Assembly: GCA_025936115.1 (NCBI GenBank)
Contig: JAICTZ010000021.1
Span: forward strand, 56,143 to 120,142
Direction of reading: 5' to 3'
Length of the DNA: 64,000 bases
From: Polyangiaceae bacterium
GTDB lineage: Bacteria; Myxococcota_A; Polyangia; Polyangiales; Polyangiaceae
Below are positions 50,412 through 57,812 of the stretch, in pieces; the first letter of the stretch is position 1, and each line of letters opens with the position of its first letter. The position numbers and the translations under genes are program-made. Under the pieces are notes generated by a model, which saw nothing but the letters and a program-made list of their open reading frames with translations, ran no database searches and was not told where the DNA came from.

Positions 50412-52172
50412 TCAATCGGCAACGGCTTGGAGATAGCGCTTACCGTTTGCACGGTCGACGTAGACTACGGCTTCAATCAGGCTCTCGGTCGAGCGGAGCC
50501 AGACGCGGATGTAGTCGCGTGTCACCGGTGCACCATTCCACCATTCGACGGCATGGAGGCGGTGCTCGAAACGCAGCGCTTCGATCGTGAAGAGTTGTCG
50601 CTCGAATGCCACGGTGGCGCCAATCCGCAACGCCCCTTCGAAACGCACCGGGGCGGGTAAAAGCCGAGTGAGCGGCGCGCGGGCGTCGAAGGGACTCATG
50701 CCCTCCACCACTTCGAGTGGTGTTCCGGAAACGTGCACGGAAAGCGGTGTTGCCGAACGAGGGCCGGGGCCGCGCCGTGTCGCGCCGCGTCCCGCCGAGC
50801 GCGGCTTCGGGGGGAGCGCGGGAACGAGCGTGCTGCGCGCCTCGAGCCGGTGCGCGTCGAGGATCTTGAGCACGCCCACTTTCGTTTCTCCCACGTCGGC
50901 CGCGAGCTCGGCGATGACGAGCGGGAGCTCTTTTTCGACGTCGGTTTTGCCGGCGAGCGTGTCGCCGAGCTCGAGCTGGCGCGCCGTAGCGGAAACGACG
51001 CTCGGCGCGACGAGCCGGAGCGCGACCGTGGGCGCAGGCAGTCGCGCGCGTTCGAGCCGCGACGAAACGACGCGGCGGAGCTCGTCTTCCCGTGTGAGCG
51101 GCGACGAGAGCGCGAAGACGAGCTTCGTGCGGTCTTTGCCGGCGCGGAGGCGCGCGATCGAACGGTCGTGCTCGAGCTCGAGCACGAGCTTTTCAGCCGC
51201 GACGCCGCGTCCCGCGAGCCGCGCGGCGAGTCGCGCAGCAATGCCGCGGAGCGCGAACAAGAGCGGCTCGATACCGTCCAAGCCGTACTCGAAGCTCACC
51301 TCCTCGACGATAAGCTCCGGCAATTGATAGGGCACGAGCGGCGTCGGATCGATCCCGCGCGCAAGATCGAGCGCCCGCCCCACTTCACCCGCCAAACGAC
51401 TGGCAATCGTCGTGCGAGGCAGCGCGGCCAAATCGCCGAGCGTCAGCACGCCGAGCCGCACCAAAAATTCTTGGCACTCGTCGCTGAGCGGCAGAGAAAG
51501 GACGGGCAGCGAGCTCACGGCTTCAGCCGCCGATTCTGTGGGGACACAGTGAAAAGCTTTGCCGTTTGCGTTCGGCAGCGCCCAGCGCGCGACGGCGCCT
51601 GCGAGCGCGGGTCCTTCCGCCACGGCGACGCGCACCGTGTGGCCGAGCGCGCGCACGCGTTCCGCGAGCTCCTCCGTGAGCGCGGCCTCCCCACCAAAAA
51701 GATGTGCGGAGGCGCTCACGTCGACCCACACCGTGTCGGGCAAACCGACCGAAACCGTCGCGCCGAAGCCGAGCGCCACTTCCGCGATCGCGGCGAGCGC
51801 GCGTTCCACGGCGATCGGCTGCAACTTTTCGACGGTGAAGCCCGCAATCAACGCGCGCGCTTCCGCGATCGTCTGCCCTGCTCGCACGCCGCAACGCCGC
51901 GCCGAGGCGCTCACCGCGTCGAGCCGTGCGTTCGGTCGCAGTGCTTCGTCACTCGTGCCTTTTACTTCCGCCGGCTCGGCGAGCACGACACCCCACGGCC
52001 CACGAGCGTGTCCGGCGACGGCCGCATTCACGAGCTCGATCAAGAGCTCCGGCATGACGAGCGCGACGATGCGCCGGCTCGATGCTGCTGGCACCTGGTC
52101 CGTCAGCGGTAGTTCGCGCGGATGCGGCTCAGCTGCCGAGCTCGAAAAAACATCAGGCAAGCTTGCGGACAT
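50412..52172 (-). CDS. imuB: ImuB, catalytically inactive Y-family polymerase homologue
   Basis: Protein of 586 residues from ATG 52172, overlapping imuA by 20 bp. The Y-family palm is present, but the catalytic DxD segment reads IVALVMPELLIELVNA, without acidic metal ligands, as in ImuB. Fingers and thumb parts (LGFGATVSVGLPDTVWVDVSASAHLFGGE, GVLTLGDLAALPRTTIASRLAG) and a little-finger-like domain follow. A long C-terminal tail matches the region that bridges ImuA, DnaE2 and the clamp. It is the scaffold of the SOS mutasome. Confidence 0.9.
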   Translation of the reverse strand: MSASLPDVFSSSAAEPHPRELPLTDQVPAASSRRIVALVMPELLIELVNAAVAGHARGPWGVVLAEPAEVKGTSDEALRPNARLDAVSASARRCGVRAGQTIAEARALIAGFTVEKLQPIAVERALAAIAEVALGFGATVSVGLPDTVWVDVSASAHLFGGEAALTEELAERVRALGHTVRVAVAEGPALAGAVARWALPNANGKAFHCVPTESAAEAVSSLPVLSLPLSDECQEFLVRLGVLTLGDLAALPRTTIASRLAGEVGRALDLARGIDPTPLVPYQLPELIVEEVSFEYGLDGIEPLLFALRGIAARLAARLAGRGVAAEKLVLELEHDRSIARLRAGKDRTKLVFALSSPLTREDELRRVVSSRLERARLPAPTVALRLVAPSVVSATARQLELGDTLAGKTDVEKELPLVIAELAADVGETKVGVLKILDAHRLEARSTLVPALPPKPRSAGRGATRRGPGPRSATPLSVHVSGTPLEVVEGMSPFDARAPLTRLLPAPVRFEGALRIGATVAFERQLFTIEALRFEHRLHAVEWWNGAPVTRDYIRVWLRSTESLIEAVVYVDRANGKRYLQAVAD

Positions 52173-52905
52173 CGGCTGTTCCCTCGCTCGCCGCGGGCGC
52201 GAGCACGGCAGAGCCACGCGTCCACACGAGCGGACGCTGTGCCGAGACGCGACCCCGTCGATCTTTGGCGACGCGCGCCGACAAGCGGTCAATCGCCGAA
52301 CGCGTGAGCTCGATCCGTTGCGCGACGGGTAGTGGCAAAGCGCGTTCGACGCGAACGTCCGTGAGCAGGAGCACGCTCTTGTTCGTGCCGTCGACGGCCA
52401 TCGAGAGCCGTCTGACCACGCGACCGAAACGCGCGAGTGGAAAATCGAGCGGCTGCCCGAGCGTACCCAGGAGATCCACGACGACGAGCTCGAACACACC
52501 CGACTCGGCCAGCTTGAGCGCCACTCGACCCACGGCTTCCGCGGGTGGACGCACGACGAGCAACCTTTCGAGTGCGACACCGGAGGCGGCAACGCCCGGT
52601 GCGTAGAGCGTGCTCGAGGCATCCACGAAGGCGCACCAGGGTTTGACGCGCGTGCCGAAGCTCGCTGCTTCTCGCTGCTGGAACGCTCGCACGGCGGCGA
52701 GTCCGAGCGTGGTGCCGAGCCCGCTACCTGCTATCGCGAGCTCCACGACGCCGCCACGCATGAGGCCGCCGTCCGGCAGCATTCGATCGAGCTCTTCGAA
52801 GCCGAAAGGCACCGCCTGAGCCGGCCCACCGGACAACCCCGGCTCGAGGCTGCCAACCTGGACGAGACGCGGAGATAAATGGGCTAAAGCTGCAGGAAGC
52901 GCCAC
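52153..52905 (-). CDS. imuA: ImuA, RecA-like mutasome protein
   Basis: Protein of 250 residues related to RecA/SulA that works with ImuB and DnaE2 in damage-induced mutagenesis. It begins ALPAALAHLSPRLVQVGS and has VPFGFEELDRMLPDGGLMRGGVVEL, a degenerate Walker A region (GSGLGTTLGL), and FELVVVDLLG as Walker B-like strand. GTG 52905 is chosen because the LexA-type box at 52909-52925 covers the alternative ATG 52917, and because dnaE2 has the same box-to-GTG arrangement. imuA and imuB form one operon. Confidence 0.85.
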   Translation of the reverse strand: MALPAALAHLSPRLVQVGSLEPGLSGGPAQAVPFGFEELDRMLPDGGLMRGGVVELAIAGSGLGTTLGLAAVRAFQQREAASFGTRVKPWCAFVDASSTLYAPGVAASGVALERLLVVRPPAEAVGRVALKLAESGVFELVVVDLLGTLGQPLDFPLARFGRVVRRLSMAVDGTNKSVLLLTDVRVERALPLPVAQRIELTRSAIDRLSARVAKDRRGRVSAQRPLVWTRGSAVLAPAASEGTADVRKLA

Positions 52906-52908
52906 GAC

Positions 52909-52925
52909 ACTGAACATAATGACAG
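52909..52925 (-). promoter_or_regulatory. LexA (SOS) box of imuAB
   Basis: Read on the minus strand: CTG-TCATTA-TGTTCAGT. It shares CTG-N6-TGTTCAG, a TTGCC element about 9 bp upstream, and the GTCGTG start context with the dnaE2 site 4.8 kb away. It lies four bases before GTG 52905. Confidence 0.65.
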
Positions 52926-53046
52926 CTACGGAAAAGGCAAGCGTTCGACGGGTGCTTCTGGACAGAAAATGTCCCACCGGCGCGCGTCTTCTCCACCCAT
53001 TTCCTCAGGTTCCAGACGCGGCTTGCTCTGCGCCGTGGTGCTAGAA

Positions 53047-53895
53047 ATGCCGAAGTTGGCCACTTCCACGACACTCGAGCAAAAACTCGACCACGCCCGC
53101 GACCTCTTCCGGCAATGGGGTTCGGTGCTCGTCTGCTTCTCGGGCGGCATCGACAGCACGCTCGTCTTGTCGCTCGCGCAACGCGCGCTCGGTGAACACG
53201 CCGTCGGTCTCACCGCCGTGAGCCCGAGCCTGCCCGCGAGCGAGCGCGCCGACGCGGAACGACTGGCGACCGCGCTCGGTGCACGTCACCTGTTCGTGGA
53301 TTCCCACGAGATCGAGCGCCCCGGTTACGTCCAAAACGGACCCGACCGCTGCTTCCACTGCAAGAGCGAGCTCTACGTCATCGCGCAACGGAAGGCCGAA
53401 GAGCTCGGGCTCGCCGTCATCGCGAACGGCACGAACCTCGACGACCTCGGTGATTACCGGCCCGGGCTCGAAGCAGCGCGTCAAGCCGGCGTCAAAAGCC
53501 CACTCGTCGAGGCCGGCTTCGGTAAGCAAGACGTGCGCGACGCCGCGCGCGTGCTCGGCATCGCCGCATGGGACAAACCCGCGGCAGCTTGTCTTTCGAG
53601 CCGTATCCCCTACGGCACGAGCGTCACGCCCGAGCGGCTCGCCCGCATCGGCGGGTTCGAGGCGGAGCTCAAGGCGCTCGGATTCAGACAGGTACGCGTG
53701 CGCTTCCACGAGGAGATCGCGCGCATCGAAGTCGCGCTCGACGAGCTTCCGCGCTTGCTCGAGCCGGGCATCCGCGACCGCGCGCTCGAAGCGGGCAAAC
53801 GCCATGGGTTTCGCTACGTGACGCTCGATCTCGGCGGCTACCGGCAAGGCTCGCACAACGAAGTGCTCGCGGGGCGTTCGCTGCGCTTGGTATGA
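53047..53895 (+). CDS. larE: LarE-like ATP-dependent sulfur transferase
   Basis: PP-loop enzyme of 282 residues; LarE makes the thiocarboxylates of the nickel-pincer cofactor of lactate racemase-type enzymes. P-loop CFSGGIDSTL near 30, GTNLDDLGDYRPGLEAA near 128, and the conserved KPAAACLSSRIPYG with C182 at the position of the sacrificial cysteine. Two more cysteines form CFHC at 102 and 105, an arrangement like that of LarE proteins reported to use a 4Fe-4S cluster instead of sacrificial sulfur. ATG 53047 follows family length. larB and larC are not in this window. It overlaps the cytochrome gene by 4 bp. Confidence 0.85.
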   Translation: MPKLATSTTLEQKLDHARDLFRQWGSVLVCFSGGIDSTLVLSLAQRALGEHAVGLTAVSPSLPASERADAERLATALGARHLFVDSHEIERPGYVQNGPDRCFHCKSELYVIAQRKAEELGLAVIANGTNLDDLGDYRPGLEAARQAGVKSPLVEAGFGKQDVRDAARVLGIAAWDKPAAACLSSRIPYGTSVTPERLARIGGFEAELKALGFRQVRVRFHEEIARIEVALDELPRLLEPGIRDRALEAGKRHGFRYVTLDLGGYRQGSHNEVLAGRSLRLV

Positions 53896-55733
53896 GCGTG
53901 GGCGCGCTCGTTCGCGCCCGCACGTGTTGCTTCGCGTGTGCGCTAGCGTTCACGGCGTGCGGTGGCCCCGCTGCACCCGTGAGTCCCGGCGGGCCCGCTG
54001 CGACACCGCGCGAGCCGCAGAGTAACGTTCGCCGTACCGATTACGTGGGCTCAGCGAGCTGCGCCCCGTGTCATACCGAGGAGTACGACGCTTGGCAGCG
54101 TTCGCCCATGCGGCGCATGACGCGCTCGCTCGCTCAAACCGACGTGCATGCGCCCTTCGACGGGACGAGCTTCGCGTTCAAAGGCGATCAAGCGAGGCTC
54201 GAACGGAACGGGCAAGAGCGCTTTCTGCGGCTCGACACCCCGGACGGCGAACGACTCTTCCACGTGACGAAGGTCATCGGCGGTCGTTATCGCGAAGACT
54301 TCGTGGGAGCCCAAGTCAGCCCGAGCGATCCGTTCGGACGCGCGCTCGACGAGGAACGCGTGTTGCCGCTCTCGTGGCTCATCACACGCGGCGAACCCCG
54401 CTACAAAGGGTACTCGGTGATGGTGCCGGAGCGGCCGCGCCTCGAAGCCGGCGTCGTGTGGCGGCAAGGCTGCATTTTTTGTCACAACACCACTTCGGGG
54501 CTGTCGATTCTCTACGACGACCTCTACGGCGCGAAGGCGCCGAGCTACCAAGGTTCGGCCAGCAACGAACTGCCGCCCGACAAGGCATTTCATTACGCGA
54601 TCACGGACGCCAAGCGACTCCGCAGCGCGCTCGCGGGCGAGCTTGCCGCGATCGGCTCACCGACGCCGCTCCCGACCGACGCCCACGACGCGCTCGGCGT
54701 CGCGGCCGACGTGACACTCGAGCATTTCCAGCAGTCGCATCTCGTCGAGCTCGGCGTCGGCTGCGAGGCGTGTCACGGCGGCGCGCGCGAACACGTGGAA
54801 AACCCGCGCGCCGTGCGCCCGAGCTTCGCGCTGAAGAGCGACTTTCTCGAGGTGACGACACCCGAGGGTCAACCCCCGACGCGCGCCGAGGACATCAACC
54901 GCACCTGCGCGAAGTGCCACACCGTGCTCTTTTCCCGCTATCCCTTCACCTGGGAGGGCCACACCCGCAAACACGAGCCCGGCGGCAGCAGCACCAATTC
55001 CGGCGAAGCGCGCGATTTCTTGCTCGGCGCCTGCAGTCACGAGCTCACCTGCACGCGCTGCCACGATCCTCACACCGAAGACGCACCCGCAGCGCTCGCT
55101 CGTTTCGCCGAGCCCGCTGCCAACGCCGTCTGCACGAGCTGCCACACGCGTTACGCGACGAACGCCGCGTCGAGCGCGCACAGCCATCACGCCGCGAGCA
55201 GCGACGGCAACGCGTGCGTCGCGTGCCACATGCCGAAAAAGAACATGGGCCTCGACTACGAGCTCGTGCGCTATCACCGCATCGGCTCGCCGACGGATCG
55301 CGAACGCGTCGAGGGTGATCGTCCGCTCGAATGCGCGCTCTGCCACGCCGATCGGAGCGTCGATCAAATCGTGTCCACGATGGAACGCTGGTGGAACAAG
55401 CGCTACGATCGCGCCGCCATCAATCGCTTGTACGGCGCAGATTGGCGTCGAAATCCACTGCTCATGACGCTCCTCGCCGGCAGGCCGCACGAGCGCGCGG
55501 TCGCGGCGAACGTGCTCGCCCACGCGGGCCGGCGCGATCAAGTGACGGCCATCGCCGGCATTTTGGACGACGCGTATCCGCTCGTGCGTTACTTCGGCAA
55601 GGCGGCGATCGAGCGGCTCACGGGCGTGCCGTTGCCCGTCGACATGAACGCGAGCGGCGCCGAAACGCGAGCGGCGGCCGAACGCTGGCTCGCCGAACGG
55701 GCGAGCGGCGCCGTCACGCGAGCGGCGCCGTGA
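53892..55733 (+). CDS. octaheme c-type cytochrome lipoprotein
   Basis: Exported protein of 613 residues from ATG 53892, inside the larE stop (ATGA). The signal peptide ends in a lipobox, FTAC. Eight CxxCH haem sites are visible: CAPCH, CIFCH, CEACH, CAKCH, CTRCH, CTSCH, CVACH and CALCH. The middle part around CEACHGGAREH resembles cytochrome c554/NapC-type multihaem folds, and a helical HEAT-like segment closes the protein (RDQVTAIAGILDDAYPLVRYFGKAAIERLTG). It is expected in the periplasm or outer membrane as an electron carrier or reductase. The substrate is unknown; CVACHMPKKNMG is typical of the family. Confidence 0.88.
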   Translation: MSVGALVRARTCCFACALAFTACGGPAAPVSPGGPAATPREPQSNVRRTDYVGSASCAPCHTEEYDAWQRSPMRRMTRSLAQTDVHAPFDGTSFAFKGDQARLERNGQERFLRLDTPDGERLFHVTKVIGGRYREDFVGAQVSPSDPFGRALDEERVLPLSWLITRGEPRYKGYSVMVPERPRLEAGVVWRQGCIFCHNTTSGLSILYDDLYGAKAPSYQGSASNELPPDKAFHYAITDAKRLRSALAGELAAIGSPTPLPTDAHDALGVAADVTLEHFQQSHLVELGVGCEACHGGAREHVENPRAVRPSFALKSDFLEVTTPEGQPPTRAEDINRTCAKCHTVLFSRYPFTWEGHTRKHEPGGSSTNSGEARDFLLGACSHELTCTRCHDPHTEDAPAALARFAEPAANAVCTSCHTRYATNAASSAHSHHAASSDGNACVACHMPKKNMGLDYELVRYHRIGSPTDRERVEGDRPLECALCHADRSVDQIVSTMERWWNKRYDRAAINRLYGADWRRNPLLMTLLAGRPHERAVAANVLAHAGRRDQVTAIAGILDDAYPLVRYFGKAAIERLTGVPLPVDMNASGAETRAAAERWLAERASGAVTRAAP

Positions 55734-55749
55734 TTCGGAACGACGGCGC

Positions 55750-55777
55750 CGTGACGGCTCCGTGCGGCGCCGTCACG
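55750..55777. terminator. hairpin between convergent genes
   Basis: Stem of 12 bp with one mismatch (CGTGACGGCTCC and GGCGCCGTCACG) around GTGC. It lies between the stops at 55733 and 55792, so it could end both transcripts. No clear T-run. Several extra GGCGCCGT copies surround it. Confidence 0.5.
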
Positions 55778-55791
55778 CTGCCGTTCGTGCC

Positions 55792-57576
55792 TCAATTCTG
55801 CGTCATCGAGATGTCGTCGAGATACACGTCGATCCCTGCCGCCATGCCCTCGAGATAGAGGTTGACGCCACTGATCGTGTCACCCGAGCAATGGCCGCTC
55901 GCGTAGCTGAAAGTGCCCGTAATCTGCGTCCAACCGCTGTTGCCGAAGTTCACTGCGTTTTCGACCCAAACGAACTCATCGGCGATGCTGGCGCAGTCGA
56001 ATTGCACCGTAAAATGCCCGCTCGTCGCGGCGCTCGCGCGCACCCAGGCCGTCACCGTGTAACTCTGGCCGGCCGAGACCACCGAAGTGATATTCGTGAG
56101 GATGTTCGGATTGCCGCCGCTCCGTCCCGTCACGAGCATGCTGTAGTTGCCGGCGTGAGCCGTCGATGACACCTGGAAGGTGGCTGGGCTCCACGATGAC
56201 CATCCCGTCGTGACGCCGAGCTCGAAGTCACCGTTCGAGATCAGATTCGTGCCGCCGCCGCTGCTGCCGCCCGCACCGGCGCGACCTGCAGCGCCGCTCA
56301 CTCCACCGGCACCGCTCGTACTACCGCCGACTCCGCTGGTGCCACTCATGCCGCCGCCGCCGCTTCCACTGGCGCCGCCGCCAGTGCCGCTCATGCCGCC
56401 ACTGCTCGTTCCGGATGTGCCGCCCGCACCGCTCGAACCGCTCGTGCCTGAGCCGCTCGAGCCCCCGGTGCCGCCGCCGCTCGTGCCGCCCGTTCCGCTT
56501 CCGCCGCTGCCTTGGTCGACTCCACCTTCGCCGCCCAGCGCGCCGCCTTCGCCGGCCGCGCCGCCTTCGGTGCCGCTCGTGCCGCCCGTCGCGGAGATGC
56601 CGCCCATGCCGCCAGTCGCCGACATGCCGCCCATGCCGCCGGTGCCGTTCTCGATTTGGCAGATGCCGGCGCTCACCGCCGAACCAGCGACGGGGTTATT
56701 GTATGTGTTGACGGCGAGCACGTTGACGCCATCGTTGAAGTTCAAATCGGCGCTCGCGCCGTCGGAGAACGTGATCGAGTCGACGTAAATGGTCGCAGGC
56801 TGGAAGTTCGCGCCGTCGAAGGTGGTACCGGCGTTCACGTTGATGCCGACGTACCGAATCGCGTGGATGTCGAAGCCCGTTCCGCCCGTGGCCGCCGAGA
56901 GATCGTAAGTCAGCGTCGTGAAGTTCGTGAGATCGGTGAGATTGTTCCAGCCGAGGTACGCCGCCGCGAAGTTTTGTGCGGTGCCGTTCTTCACGTAGAC
57001 CTGCACGCCGCCCGCGTTGCCCGCCGTCTCGGCGCGCAGACGCACGGAGAGCGTCGTCGCCGACAGATCGACGGCGCCGGCATCCCCGTAGTCCGCCTCG
57101 AAATCGACTTGATCGTCCTCCATCGCGATGGGGGCGTACAGGGTCTCGTAGCAGTAAGACGGCGCGCCACCCGTGCCGCCCGCGCCTGCCGACGCGACGT
57201 TGCCCGCCATGCCGCCGAGTGAAGTGCCACCGCTCGTTCCGCCCACGCCGGCCGTGCCGCCAGTCGCGAGTCCGCCGCTGCCGCCGGTCGTACTCACGCT
57301 GCCGCCCGTGCCGGCCGTGCCTGCGAACGAGCCGCCGGTGCCGCCGGTGCCGCCGGTGCCGCCGGTCGCGACGGAGCCTCCCGTCGAAACAGAGCCGCCT
57401 CTGCCGCTCGTGCCGCTCGTACCGCTCGTACCGCCCCTACCCGCTCGGCCGCCTTTCGCGGAATGTCCGCCGCTTCCGCCGGTCGTGTCGTCGTCGCTGC
57501 CGCAGCCATTCAGGGCCGCGCCGAGTGCCGTCGCCAGCACCACGCTCGAGAAGACCCGTAGTCGTCCGATCATCAT
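55792..57576 (-). CDS. large surface lipoprotein with carbohydrate-binding-like domains
   Basis: Protein of 594 residues from ATG 57576 (AACGAG ribosome site). Lipobox NGC near residue 25, a first GGTGG linker, a beta-sandwich domain (YCYETLYAPIAMEDDQVDFE … FDIHAIRYVGINVNAGTTF … ATIYVDSITF) resembling CBM-type jelly rolls, a second linker of about 110 residues, and a C-terminal CBM4/9-like domain (NLISNGDFELGVTTGWSSW … YTVTAWVRASAATSGHFTVQF … VYLDDISM). No catalytic domain is present. It probably binds polysaccharide at the cell surface. Identity of the CBM families is by pattern only. Confidence 0.78.
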   Translation of the reverse strand: MMIGRLRVFSSVVLATALGAALNGCGSDDDTTGGSGGHSAKGGRAGRGGTSGTSGTSGRGGSVSTGGSVATGGTGGTGGTGGSFAGTAGTGGSVSTTGGSGGLATGGTAGVGGTSGGTSLGGMAGNVASAGAGGTGGAPSYCYETLYAPIAMEDDQVDFEADYGDAGAVDLSATTLSVRLRAETAGNAGGVQVYVKNGTAQNFAAAYLGWNNLTDLTNFTTLTYDLSAATGGTGFDIHAIRYVGINVNAGTTFDGANFQPATIYVDSITFSDGASADLNFNDGVNVLAVNTYNNPVAGSAVSAGICQIENGTGGMGGMSATGGMGGISATGGTSGTEGGAAGEGGALGGEGGVDQGSGGSGTGGTSGGGTGGSSGSGTSGSSGAGGTSGTSSGGMSGTGGGASGSGGGGMSGTSGVGGSTSGAGGVSGAAGRAGAGGSSGGGTNLISNGDFELGVTTGWSSWSPATFQVSSTAHAGNYSMLVTGRSGGNPNILTNITSVVSAGQSYTVTAWVRASAATSGHFTVQFDCASIADEFVWVENAVNFGNSGWTQITGTFSYASGHCSGDTISGVNLYLEGMAAGIDVYLDDISMTQN

Positions 57577-57759
57577 CTCGTTACCTCGTCCGCTGTTGTT
57601 GGGTCCGGGGCACCGGAGCCGCGACGAGACTAGAAGACGCGTTTTCGATAAACAACGCCTGTTCGACGGCGCCAAGGTAGGCAAATCAGCGCGTACGTGC
57701 GAAAGCGCCGTGACCGACTTGCAGTTTCTTGCAAGTTGGATCACGGCGCTCGCCCTTTT

Positions 57760-57786
57760 GTGTGTGCACGTCACACGTGCACACAC
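57760..57786. terminator. 12-bp perfect hairpin downstream of pnp
   Basis: Arms GTGTGTGCACGT and ACGTGCACACAC around CAC, 27 bp after the pnp stop on its strand. No U-tract follows in the pnp direction, so it may stop transcription with help or protect the 3' end. The stretch 57577-57812 holds no gene. Confidence 0.5.
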
Positions 57787-57812
57787 TCGCGGCAACGGCC
57801 GCGCTCTTACGT

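Noticed and set aside
52173..52622. N-terminal extension of imuB by 150 codons
   Set aside because: It lies inside imuA in another frame and is Ser/Arg low complexity; ATG 52172 gives the family start.
55700..55790. Cluster of GGCGCCGT repeats as an attachment site or origin
   Set aside because: Located between convergent stops and best explained as terminator stems.
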